64,000 nucleotides of DNA, taken from NCBI GenBank assembly GCA_002499085.1, contig DAKD01000027.1, positions 1 through 64,000 of the forward strand, written 5' to 3'. The DNA is from Methanomassiliicoccales archaeon UBA280. Its GTDB lineage: Archaea > Thermoplasmatota > Thermoplasmata > SG8-5. The notes under the pieces are model-generated. The model was not told the origin of the DNA. It worked only from the letters and a program-made list of their open reading frames with translations, and searched no databases. The position numbers and the translations under genes were made by a program. Positions 8,125 to 15,986 of the stretch are shown here, one piece after another. Positions within the stretch are counted from its first letter, which is position 1; each line of letters begins with the position of its first letter.

Positions 8125-9939
8125 TCAGTAGCCGAGCTTCTTCGCCTCATCTTCGGCCTGCTTGACCATGCGCTCGATGAGATTGAGTCCGTTCTGCCAG
8201 AACTTCGCGTTGTTGATGTTGAAACCCATGTTCTTCATCAGGGCCCTGGGGTAGTCTGAGCCGCCGGAAGCAAGCATGTCGAGGTACTTGGGCACGAACT
8301 CCTGGCCCTTCTTCCTGTACTGCTCGTAGAGGGACATGACCATCAGCTCGCCGAAAGAGTAGGCATAGGTGTAGAACGGGTAGTGGACGAAATGAAGGAC
8401 ATACGACCACCAGCATCCGTACTCGTCTGTCATTTCCACGGAGTCGCCGAACATCCATTTGTTCTCCTCCAGCCAGATCCTGTCAATATCCTCGGAAGTG
8501 AGCTCGCCCTTCTCCCTGCGGGCTTTGTGGAGTCGGGTCTCGAACCTGTTCATCATTATCTGGCGCATCACGGAGGCAAATGTGCTCTCGATCTTGCCGC
8601 ACAGCAGGTTGAGCCGCCTCTTCGGGTCCGGCTCCTTGGCCACGAGGTCGTTGAACAGAATCATCTCGCCGAATATTGAAGCTGTTTCGGCCATGCACAG
8701 AGACGTGTCCATCAGCAGGTCGCCCTGTTTCCTAGCCAGGTACTGGTGTATGCCGTGACCGAGCTCGTGGGCCATGGTCATTGCGTCTGTAAGCTCGTCC
8801 GTGAAGTTCAGCATGATGTAGGGGTGATGGTCTGACGCGGTTCCCGCTGAGAACGCGCCGCTCTCCTTGCCCTGCCTCGGGTCAGCGTCTATCCATCCCT
8901 TGTCGAAGAACTCCTTCACTATCTCGCCGGATACAGGGCTGAAGCCCGAGTAGGCTGCCATGACCATGGATTTGGCCGTGTCGTACCTGCAGGGAATCGT
9001 GTCCTGCGTCACTGGAGCGTACCTGTCATAGTCCTTCAGGTCGCTGATGCCCAGGATTCTCGCTTTCAGCTTGTAGTACCTGGCCACCATTGCGATGTTC
9101 CTGTCGACCGCCTGCTTGAGGCTTTCCACGGTTTCGTCATCGACCTCGTTGGCAAGGTTGCGCCTCCTGGCCGGATGCGGGAACTTCCTGAACTCATCTT
9201 CGGTCGAGTGGTTCTGAACCAGTGTGTTGAATATGTAAGTCAGCAGGTCACTGTTCTTCTTCAGTGCCTCTGTCAGCCCCTTGTGGGCGGCAATCCTCTT
9301 CTCCCTGTCCGGGCTGTAAAGAAGGGTCAGCGCCATCTCCATGGGAACAGTCTGGGTCTCGCCCTTCACTGTCACATCCACCTGTATCTTGCCTATGGTC
9401 TCGTCGAACAGCCTTATGAAGGCCTTGCGGCCCGAGAGTTCGAGCGCGCTCATGAGCTTCTCCTCCGGCTCCGAGAGCTGGTGCGGCTTCATGAGCCTCT
9501 TGACCTCCAGAAGGTGCCTGTACTTGGCCAGCTCCGGGGACTTGATGAGGCGCTTGGCCTCGGCATTGGATATGTTGCACCATGCCAGCTCCACGAAAAT
9601 CAGCGGGCGCTCCGCCTTGACGAACAGCTCCGATATTGCCTGCTTCAGGGCGCCCGCCTCCTTGGACTGTGTGTTCTGGGCGTATTTCAGGTGAGCGTAA
9701 TAATAGGGTTTCCTCACATCCCTGGTTATTGACTCGTACTCCTCCAGCGCCCCCTTCAGAACCGCCGGAGGTATGCCGCGCTTCAGAATCGGCCTGTACT
9801 TGGCTTCGAAGGCCTCCGCCCTCTTCACCGCGTTCTCCATGTCCTGCTTTATCTTCGGGTCGCTCAGAGATTGATACAGACCCGAGAAATTCCATTCGAT
9901 GCCCTTGGCGCTTGATTCTGTCATTTTCACACCAAGCAC
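8125..9939 (-). CDS. pepF: Oligoendopeptidase F (M3 metallopeptidase)
   Basis: This 604-residue cytoplasmic zinc peptidase of the M3B family cuts oligopeptides. The catalytic zinc motif HELGH is in MAHELGHGIHQYL near residue 391, and the third ligand glutamate is expected in the following CMAETASIFGEM segment. Length and the C-terminal FHYPFYTYAYSFGEL-type helix region match the family (here FVHYPFYTYAYSFGELM). No signal peptide is seen. With the adjacent 2-oxoacid oxidoreductases, a role in breaking down imported peptides is plausible. A TATA-like element (about 9960-9973, minus strand) sits 25-30 bp before the start, which suggests a very short leader. Confidence 0.95.
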   Translation of the reverse strand: MLGVKMTESSAKGIEWNFSGLYQSLSDPKIKQDMENAVKRAEAFEAKYRPILKRGIPPAVLKGALEEYESITRDVRKPYYYAHLKYAQNTQSKEAGALKQAISELFVKAERPLIFVELAWCNISNAEAKRLIKSPELAKYRHLLEVKRLMKPHQLSEPEEKLMSALELSGRKAFIRLFDETIGKIQVDVTVKGETQTVPMEMALTLLYSPDREKRIAAHKGLTEALKKNSDLLTYIFNTLVQNHSTEDEFRKFPHPARRRNLANEVDDETVESLKQAVDRNIAMVARYYKLKARILGISDLKDYDRYAPVTQDTIPCRYDTAKSMVMAAYSGFSPVSGEIVKEFFDKGWIDADPRQGKESGAFSAGTASDHHPYIMLNFTDELTDAMTMAHELGHGIHQYLARKQGDLLMDTSLCMAETASIFGEMILFNDLVAKEPDPKRRLNLLCGKIESTFASVMRQIMMNRFETRLHKARREKGELTSEDIDRIWLEENKWMFGDSVEMTDEYGCWWSYVLHFVHYPFYTYAYSFGELMVMSLYEQYRKKGQEFVPKYLDMLASGGSDYPRALMKNMGFNINNAKFWQNGLNLIERMVKQAEDEAKKLGY

Positions 9940-9982
9940 GGGTCAAAATCTGCAACCCTATAATATTTTGTAAGGCTGCGTC

Positions 9983-10426
9983 TCATTTCTCGGAAAACTG
10001 CGAGAGCCATTCGGATATGAGCTTCACGGCCGCGCCGCGTTTGGCAGGGTAGACCGCAACCTTCAGCCTGACATCGATCGCGTCCCTCCCGTCAGCGAGC
10101 GCCAGCTCCCCCAGGTAGGCCTTCTGCTTGTCAAGCCTGAAATGAAATGCGCATTGCTCGTCTGTGCGCGCGTCCGCGTCGTGGCTCAGCCTGCCGAGTA
10201 TCCCGGATTTCTCCATCAGGCCGAGGAATCTGCGCATGTCCGAGTTTTTCCTGAGGTCTGCCTCGAACAGAGTGATTGGCGTGCCGAAATGGCCCTCGGC
10301 TTTGGATACGGATACGGTTTCCGTGCCCGAAGCCAGCATCATGGCGGCCAGCACCCTGTCCTCAAGCTCGGTCGACTGAGCCATGGCCCTGAGCCTTATG
10401 CCGAGGAACTGAATGTCCCGAACCAT
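9983..10426 (-). CDS. COG1325-type RNA-binding/exosome-associated protein
   Basis: This 147-residue protein matches the archaeal COG1325 family, small RNA-binding domain proteins predicted to be associated with the exosome. Signatures are the early TELEDRVLAAM helix, KAEGHFGTPITLFEA near residue 46, the RLDKQKAYLGELAL segment near residue 100, and the DVRLKVAVYPAKRG strand near residue 123. I place the start at the ATG at 10426 and not at 10465, because a TATA-like TATTTTAT at 10452-10460 lies about 28 bp upstream and homologues begin near this point; the message would be leaderless. The function is a family-level prediction. Confidence 0.75.
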   Translation of the reverse strand: MVRDIQFLGIRLRAMAQSTELEDRVLAAMMLASGTETVSVSKAEGHFGTPITLFEADLRKNSDMRRFLGLMEKSGILGRLSHDADARTDEQCAFHFRLDKQKAYLGELALADGRDAIDVRLKVAVYPAKRGAAVKLISEWLSQFSEK

Positions 10427-10525
10427 TGCGGGGCCATTGCCCCGACCCATAAAATACCTATCCATTCAGCAGAATATTGGCGATTATAATTAATAACAGT
10501 ATGTAATTGTCGGGCCGGTGTCTAA

Positions 10526-11089
10526 ATGATTGAGGTGCGCTTTCACGGCAGGGGGGGGCAGGGGGCTGTTATCGCCTCCAACATCCTCGCAGAAGCAGCG
10601 TTCATCGAAGGCAAGGAGGTATCGGCTTTTCCGTTCTTCGGGGTGGAGAGGCGAGGAGCCCCCGTCACCGCTTACACGCGGATTGCGGAGACGAAGATCC
10701 GCAACAAGTCGGGGATATACGCTCCCGATTTCGTTGTCGTGATGGACCCGTCCCTGATCGAGGCAGTTAACATAGTCGAGGGCCTGAAGGCCGGCGGCCT
10801 TGTCCTGGTGAACACAAAGACCGAAGCCGCGAAGCTGAGAGCAAGTCTCAAGCTTCCGGACGACAGGAAGCTGGTCACGGTCAGTGCCACAGACATCGCA
10901 ATAAAACACAAGCTCGGAAGCAAGGCCGCGCCGATCGTGAACAGTTCCCTTCTCGGGGCTTTCGCAAAGGCTTCCGGCGTGGTCGGAATCGATTCACTCA
11001 TTGAGGCGGTGAAGAACAATGTGCCGGTCAGGGTGGAGGAGAACGCGGCAGCGGCCAGAGAGGCATACGACTCGGTGGTGGTAAAGTGA
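10526..11089 (+). CDS. porG: 2-oxoacid:ferredoxin oxidoreductase, gamma subunit
   Basis: This 187-residue gamma subunit of a four-subunit 2-oxoacid:ferredoxin oxidoreductase begins with the family motif RFHGRGGQGAVIASNILAEA. It continues with the FPFFGVERRGAPVTAYTRI segment found in pyruvate and ketoisovalerate enzymes. The complex oxidatively decarboxylates 2-oxoacids to acyl-CoA and reduces ferredoxin. The gene heads a six-gene plus-strand cluster and overlaps the next gene by 4 bp (GTGA). An AT-rich divergent promoter region lies between it and the COG1325 gene. Pyruvate is the default substrate guess; branched 2-oxoacids are equally possible. Confidence 0.92.
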   Translation: MIEVRFHGRGGQGAVIASNILAEAAFIEGKEVSAFPFFGVERRGAPVTAYTRIAETKIRNKSGIYAPDFVVVMDPSLIEAVNIVEGLKAGGLVLVNTKTEAAKLRASLKLPDDRKLVTVSATDIAIKHKLGSKAAPIVNSSLLGAFAKASGVVGIDSLIEAVKNNVPVRVEENAAAAREAYDSVVVK

Positions 11090-11385
11090 CAAAGGAACAG
11101 CTCAAGGGTGTTTACAAGACGTACCAGGACCTGCCGCTCACGCCGATAACAAGCGTCAATTCCTCGGCCAACCAGACAGGGTTCTGGAAGACGTTCAAAC
11201 CTGTTCTGGACAGCGCCAAGTGCATCAAATGCGGCATATGCTGGAAATTCTGCCCGGACGTGGCCATACACATGAAGGAAGACACCTTCCCCGAGTTCGA
11301 CCTCAAGCACTGCAAGGGCTGCGGCATATGCGCGAACGAATGCCCCAAGCAGGCCATAACCATGGTTCTGGAAGGTGATGCCTGA
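11086..11385 (+). CDS. porD: 2-oxoacid:ferredoxin oxidoreductase, delta subunit
   Basis: This 99-residue ferredoxin-like delta subunit has two CxxCxxCxxxC clusters, CIKCGICWKFC near residue 46 and CKGCGICANEC near residue 76. They should bind two 4Fe-4S centres and pass electrons to ferredoxin. It starts at a GTG that overlaps the porG stop codon, and its own stop overlaps the next ATG by one base (TGATG). This tight coupling supports equal production of the subunits. Confidence 0.93.
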   Translation: MTKEQLKGVYKTYQDLPLTPITSVNSSANQTGFWKTFKPVLDSAKCIKCGICWKFCPDVAIHMKEDTFPEFDLKHCKGCGICANECPKQAITMVLEGDA

Positions 11386-12563
11386 TGAAGATGGTCATGA
11401 CGGGAAATTACGCCTCCGCGTACGGGGCCAAGGTCTGCAGGGCCGAAGTCATATCGGCCTACCCGATTACGCCCCAGACATCCATAGTGGAGAAGATCGC
11501 CACTCTCTGTTCCTCGGGCGAGATGAATGCCAAATTCGTGAAGGTGGAGAGCGAGCACAGCGCCATGGCCGCGCTCATCTCCGCATCCATGGCCGGCGCG
11601 AGGACTTACACAGCCACATCTTCCCACGGCCTTCTGCTCATGCACGAGTTGCTGATCTGGGCGGCGGGCGCGAGGACGCCAGTCGTGATGAGCAATGTCT
11701 GCAGGGCCAACGGGCCGCCGTGGTCAGTCTGGGCCGACCATCACGACGCCATAGCCCAGCGCGACACTGGATGGATGCAGGTATTCTGCGAGGGCAACCA
11801 GGAGGTCCTTGATTCCATCATAATGGGCTACAAGCTCGGCGAACGTGCGGACATCAGGCTTCCGACGATAATCAACGAGGACGCGTTCATCCTCTCCCAT
11901 ACAGTCGAGCCTGTGGATGTGCCCGAGATGGAGGCTGTGGACAAGTTCCTGCCGCCGTTCAACCCGCGCTTCAAGCTTGATGTCGACGAACCTTACGGCT
12001 TCGGCTCGCTTGTCATGCCTGACATGTACATGGAATTCAGGTTCAAGATAAACGAGGCGATGGAGGCCGCGCGCCAGGGCTGGCGCGATGTCGAGAAGGA
12101 TTTCGAGAAGCACTTCGGCCGCAGCCACGGCGGGCTGGTCGAGTTCTATGAATGCGAGGGCGCTGACGCAATCCTGATCATGGCCGGTTCGATAGCCAGC
12201 ACGGCCAAGGATGTGGTGGACAAGCTCCGCTCAGAGGGAAAGAAGGTGGGCTTAGCCAGAATCAGGGTGTTCAGGCCGTTCCCGGTAGAGGAGATTAACA
12301 AACTTGCAGGCATGACGAACATCCTTGCCATGTGCGACCACTCCTACACGTTCGGGCACTGGGGACCCATGGCCCAGGAGGTCAGGGGCGCGCTGTACGA
12401 CATGAAGGACAGGCCGCTTCTCAAGAATTACATTGTCGGCCTTGGGGGCAAGGACATGACTCCCGAGATCATCGAGAAGATATTCCTCAAGGCCCTGGCC
12501 CTGAAGGGCGGCAAGGACTGCGACATCGAATGGATAGGCGTGAAAGGCCACGGGGGGTGGTAG
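11385..12563 (+). CDS. porA: 2-oxoacid:ferredoxin oxidoreductase, alpha subunit
   Basis: This 392-residue alpha subunit carries the pyrimidine-binding domain of the TPP enzyme. Visible hallmarks are YPITPQTSIVEKIA near residue 25, KVESEHSAMAALISASMAGA near residue 52, TSSHGLLLMHELL near residue 80, and the domain II/III region beginning near residue 260. The substrate loop reads VCRANGPPWSVWADHHDAI, followed by RDTGWMQVFCE. The order resembles pyruvate and ketoisovalerate enzymes, but the exact substrate cannot be read from sequence alone. Confidence 0.93.
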   Translation: MKMVMTGNYASAYGAKVCRAEVISAYPITPQTSIVEKIATLCSSGEMNAKFVKVESEHSAMAALISASMAGARTYTATSSHGLLLMHELLIWAAGARTPVVMSNVCRANGPPWSVWADHHDAIAQRDTGWMQVFCEGNQEVLDSIIMGYKLGERADIRLPTIINEDAFILSHTVEPVDVPEMEAVDKFLPPFNPRFKLDVDEPYGFGSLVMPDMYMEFRFKINEAMEAARQGWRDVEKDFEKHFGRSHGGLVEFYECEGADAILIMAGSIASTAKDVVDKLRSEGKKVGLARIRVFRPFPVEEINKLAGMTNILAMCDHSYTFGHWGPMAQEVRGALYDMKDRPLLKNYIVGLGGKDMTPEIIEKIFLKALALKGGKDCDIEWIGVKGHGGW

Positions 12564-12564
12564 G

Positions 12565-12618
12565 ATGAAAATGCGAAGCTTTTTCAGACTTAGCCTGCTG
12601 CGGTGCAGGAGGCGGTAG
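12565..12618 (+). other. 17-codon basic mini-ORF in the porA-porB gap
   Basis: In an otherwise gapless operon, 56 bp separate porA and porB. The gap holds an ATG-started 17-codon frame (MKMRSFFRLSLLRCRRR) whose TAG ends one base before the porB ATG. Both ends carry GGTAGGATG, so the spacer may have arisen by a small duplication or insertion. GCAGGAGG inside it serves as the porB ribosome binding site. Translation of the peptide is unproven. Confidence 0.2.
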
Positions 12619-12619
12619 G

Positions 12620-13528
12620 ATGGCGAAGTTCACTATCCCCACCGAGGAATACATGAACCCGGGCCACGTCGGCTGCCTGGGATGCGGAGCCTGCCATGCG
12701 ATGCGCTACACCCTGAAGGCGCTGGGCCCCAAGACCATGGTCAGCATCCCGGCCTGCTGCTGGGCAGTCATGCCCGGACCTTTCCCTCTGAAATGCCTCG
12801 AGGTGCCGCTTATAAACACTGCTTTCGAGGTCACCGGAGCCTCGATATCGGGGATCAAGGCCGCGCTTGATGCGAAGGGCATTACAGATGTGACAGTGGT
12901 GGGATTCGCCGGGGACGGCGGCACCGCTGACATAGGCATACAGGCGCTCTCCGGCATGGTCGAACGCGGCACCGATGTCATCTACATCATGTATGATAAC
13001 GAGGCATACATGAACACGGGCATACAGAGAAGCTCATCGACGCCTGTCGGCGCATGGACAACGACCACGCCCGTCGGGACAACAAAGGACTGGAAGAAAC
13101 AGCCCAAGAAGAACATGATGGAGATCATGGTCGCGCACAAGATCCCTTACGCTGCCACGGTCAGCGTCGGCTTCCCCGAGGACATGATAAAGAAGTTGCG
13201 CAAGGCCCAGTCCATCAGGGGTCCCAAGTTCATACAGATTTACGCGCCATGCCCGACCGGCTGGCGAATGCAACCCGAGAAAACGATCGAGGTCTGCAGG
13301 CTGGCCGTTTCGACGGCCGCCTACCCGCTGTACGAGGTCGAGAACGGCGTTTACACCATATCGAGGAAGCCTTCGGAGCTGAAGCCGATAAAGGACTACC
13401 TGGCCATACAGGGCAGGTTCAGGCATCTGCCCCAGGAGGAGGTCGACGCCATGCAGAAGACAGTGAACTGGGAGTGGAAGCGGCTGCTGAAGCTGGAGGA
13501 ATTCACCAAGGGGCTGGTGGAGGAATGA
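12620..13528 (+). CDS. porB: 2-oxoacid:ferredoxin oxidoreductase, beta subunit
   Basis: This 302-residue beta subunit binds TPP and a 4Fe-4S cluster. Cluster cysteines are in GCLGCGACHAMR near residue 17 and the ACCWAVMPG region near residue 50, with a further conserved cysteine in IYAPCPTGW near residue 211. The TPP/Mg motif is GDGGTADIGIQ near residue 96 with YDNEAYMNTG about 30 residues on. Its 3' end overlaps iorA by 4 bp (ATGA), which links the first enzyme to the second in one transcript. Confidence 0.94.
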   Translation: MAKFTIPTEEYMNPGHVGCLGCGACHAMRYTLKALGPKTMVSIPACCWAVMPGPFPLKCLEVPLINTAFEVTGASISGIKAALDAKGITDVTVVGFAGDGGTADIGIQALSGMVERGTDVIYIMYDNEAYMNTGIQRSSSTPVGAWTTTTPVGTTKDWKKQPKKNMMEIMVAHKIPYAATVSVGFPEDMIKKLRKAQSIRGPKFIQIYAPCPTGWRMQPEKTIEVCRLAVSTAAYPLYEVENGVYTISRKPSELKPIKDYLAIQGRFRHLPQEEVDAMQKTVNWEWKRLLKLEEFTKGLVEE

Positions 13529-15393
13529 GCCGGCTTCTGGACAGGGAGAAGGGCAAGAAACTTTTCCTTCTGGGCAACGAGGCCATTGTCAGGGGCGCGC
13601 TCGAGGCGGGCCTTGACTTCGCTGCCACATACCCGGGAACACCGTCATCCGAGATAGGCAACACATTCTACGAGATAGGGAAAGAGGCAAAGGTCTATTT
13701 CGAGTTCTCCACCAACGAGAAGGTCGCGACGGAAGTCGCTGCTGCTGCCTCGGCGTGCGGGCTGAGGGCCATGACATTCATGAAGCATGTCGGCCTGAAC
13801 GTCGCGGCAGACCCGTTCATGACCATAGCTTACACGGGCGTGCGCGGGGGATTTGTCATAATCACTGCGGACGACCCGGGCTGCCATTCGAGCCAGAACG
13901 AGCAGGACAACCGGTACTACGCAAGGCTGGCCAAGGTACCGATGCTGGAGCCGGCGAATGCCCAGGAGGCCAAGGACATGACGCTGGCCGGATTTGCCCT
14001 GTCCGAGGAACTGGGGCATGCTGTCATGCTGCGCACCACCACCAGGCTGAACCATGTCAGGGGCGCGGTCGAGATAGGTGAGCTCGGGCCGCAGCGCGGG
14101 AAGGGCCATTTCGACAAGGACCCGAAGAAGTTCGTCACAATCCCGGCTCATGCCAGGGTTGACCACGCGCTGCTGCTCGAACGCATGGCCAAGGCCCTGG
14201 AGATATCGGAGAAGTCAGAGTTCAACAAAGTCATAGACATGGGCGGCTCGGAGTACGGCGTAATAGTCTCGGGCGTCGCCTACAACTATGCGGCCGATAT
14301 AATGGCCGCGGCCGGCATCAAGGGAAGAATCCTGAAGCTGGGAATGACCTGGCCCCTGCCCGAGAAGATGATGTCCGAGTTCATCAGATCCGTGGACAAG
14401 ATTGTCATAGCCGAGGAGGGCGAGCCCCTGCTGGAACAGGCCGTCATGGGCCTGGCCAAGGAAGTGAACCCTAAAATCCAGGTGTTCGGGAAGCGGTCGG
14501 GCCATTTCTCCGTGATGGGCGAGTACGGGCCTGACGTCCTGAAATCCGCGTTTTCAAAGATAACCGGGAAAGACCTGATGCCCAAGGATGTACACGCGGC
14601 TAAAATCCCGCTGCCGCCGAGGCCCCCGTCCCTGTGCCCTGGCTGTCCCCACAGATCCACATATTATGCCGCAAAAAGGGCGCTCAAGCAGAACTTCAAG
14701 GAGGCTATCTTCTCTTCCGATATCGGCTGCTACACCCTGGGCATACAGGACCCGCTGAACACTGCGGATTTCCTGCTGTGCATGGGCTCCAGCGTGGACG
14801 CGGCAGGGGGATTCTCCAAGGCGACAGACCAACCCATCCTTGCCTTTCTGGGGGACTCCACATTCTTCCATTCCGGGATACACGGCGTCGTGAACGCGGT
14901 ATACAACCGCCACAAGTTCGTCTACACTGTCCTGGACAACAGGACCACTGCGATGACTGGCCACCAGCCCAACCCAGGCATGGGCACTGACGGCCGGGGC
15001 AATCCCGCGCCAATGATTTCGATAGAGGAGGTCGTCAGGGGATGCGGCGTGGATTTCATCAGAACCGTGGACACCAGCGACATCAAGGCCATGCAGAAGG
15101 CCTACGAGGATGCGCTGGCCCATGACAAGCTTGCCGTGATCGTGGCCAAGAGGGAATGCGTGCTCCTGGAAGTCAGAACCAGGAAGAAAGCGGGAAGCTT
15201 CCTCACATGGCAGATAAACCAGGAGGAATGCAAGAAATGCCAGGTCTGCATAAAGACCTGGGGTTGCCCTGCGATTTACCTGGCAGAGGACGGCACAGTT
15301 CACATCAACGAGGGGATATGCAACGGCTGCGGCATCTGCGCCAAGGTATGCCCGTTCGGTGCCATCCACGAGAACACGGAGGCGAGGAAATGA
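13525..15393 (+). CDS. iorA: Indolepyruvate:ferredoxin oxidoreductase alpha subunit
   Basis: This 622-residue IorA subunit oxidises aryl 2-oxoacids made by transamination of aromatic amino acids. It shows the N-terminal LLGNEAIVRGALEAG and TYPGTPSSEIGN segments, a central TPP motif around GDSTFFHSGIHG and LDNRTTAMTGHQPNPG, and a C-terminal double 4Fe-4S ferredoxin domain (CKKCQVCIKTWGC, then CNGCGICAKVC). The reading frame is open further upstream, but the start at 13525 is fixed by the family N-terminus and the ATGA overlap with porB. It overlaps iorB by 4 bp. Confidence 0.95.
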   Translation: MSRLLDREKGKKLFLLGNEAIVRGALEAGLDFAATYPGTPSSEIGNTFYEIGKEAKVYFEFSTNEKVATEVAAAASACGLRAMTFMKHVGLNVAADPFMTIAYTGVRGGFVIITADDPGCHSSQNEQDNRYYARLAKVPMLEPANAQEAKDMTLAGFALSEELGHAVMLRTTTRLNHVRGAVEIGELGPQRGKGHFDKDPKKFVTIPAHARVDHALLLERMAKALEISEKSEFNKVIDMGGSEYGVIVSGVAYNYAADIMAAAGIKGRILKLGMTWPLPEKMMSEFIRSVDKIVIAEEGEPLLEQAVMGLAKEVNPKIQVFGKRSGHFSVMGEYGPDVLKSAFSKITGKDLMPKDVHAAKIPLPPRPPSLCPGCPHRSTYYAAKRALKQNFKEAIFSSDIGCYTLGIQDPLNTADFLLCMGSSVDAAGGFSKATDQPILAFLGDSTFFHSGIHGVVNAVYNRHKFVYTVLDNRTTAMTGHQPNPGMGTDGRGNPAPMISIEEVVRGCGVDFIRTVDTSDIKAMQKAYEDALAHDKLAVIVAKRECVLLEVRTRKKAGSFLTWQINQEECKKCQVCIKTWGCPAIYLAEDGTVHINEGICNGCGICAKVCPFGAIHENTEARK

Positions 15394-15977
15394 CCCGCAT
15401 AGTCGTTGTCGGAGTCGGTGGCCAGGGAGTCCTGTTCGCCTCGAAGGTCCTTTCCGAGGCCGCGCTTGCCGAGGGCAAGAACGCCGTCATGAGCGAGGTC
15501 CACGGCATGGCACAGCGCGGCGGCGTCGTGATGTGCAATATCTGCGTCGGCTGCATCGAGAGCTCGCTCGTGGGCGACGCCGAGGCTGATATAATATTCG
15601 CATTCGAGCCCATGGAAGCTTACAGGGCGCTGCCCAAGGCCAACAAGGGCACGAGGTTCGTGACCAGCACATCCCCTGTCGTGCCCGTGGTCGTGTCCAT
15701 AGGCAAGCAGAAGTACCCTGACATAGAAGCCATGTTCGCCGAGATAAAATCCGTAACGCCGAAACTCACTGCGGTTGATGCCGATGCCCTGGCCATGCAG
15801 GCCGGGTCTTATGTCACGGCGAACTCGGTCTTACTGGGCGCGCTGGCCGGAACGCCGGAGTGCCCGGTGTCCAAGGAGAAGCTTGTGGAAGCGCTGAAGA
15901 ACTCGGTGCCCCCCAAGACCATTGAAATGAACCTGAAAGCCTTCGAACTTGGGCTGGAGTTCGCGAAGCATCATTAG
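15390..15977 (+). CDS. iorB: Indolepyruvate:ferredoxin oxidoreductase beta subunit
   Basis: This 195-residue IorB subunit is homologous to the gamma subunit of pyruvate oxidoreductases. The motif VVGVGGQGVLFASKVLSEAA lies at the N-terminus and is followed by SEVHGMAQRGGVVMCNI. It completes the IorAB enzyme. The start overlaps the iorA stop (ATGA). The gene ends 10 bp from the convergent metalloprotease gene. Confidence 0.95.
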   Translation: MTRIVVVGVGGQGVLFASKVLSEAALAEGKNAVMSEVHGMAQRGGVVMCNICVGCIESSLVGDAEADIIFAFEPMEAYRALPKANKGTRFVTSTSPVVPVVVSIGKQKYPDIEAMFAEIKSVTPKLTAVDADALAMQAGSYVTANSVLLGALAGTPECPVSKEKLVEALKNSVPPKTIEMNLKAFELGLEFAKHH

Positions 15978-15986
15978 AATTCGTCT

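Noticed and set aside
13054..13524. 157-codon upstream extension of iorA
   Set aside because: It is out of frame with and fully inside porB; family length and the ATGA overlap fix the start at 13525.
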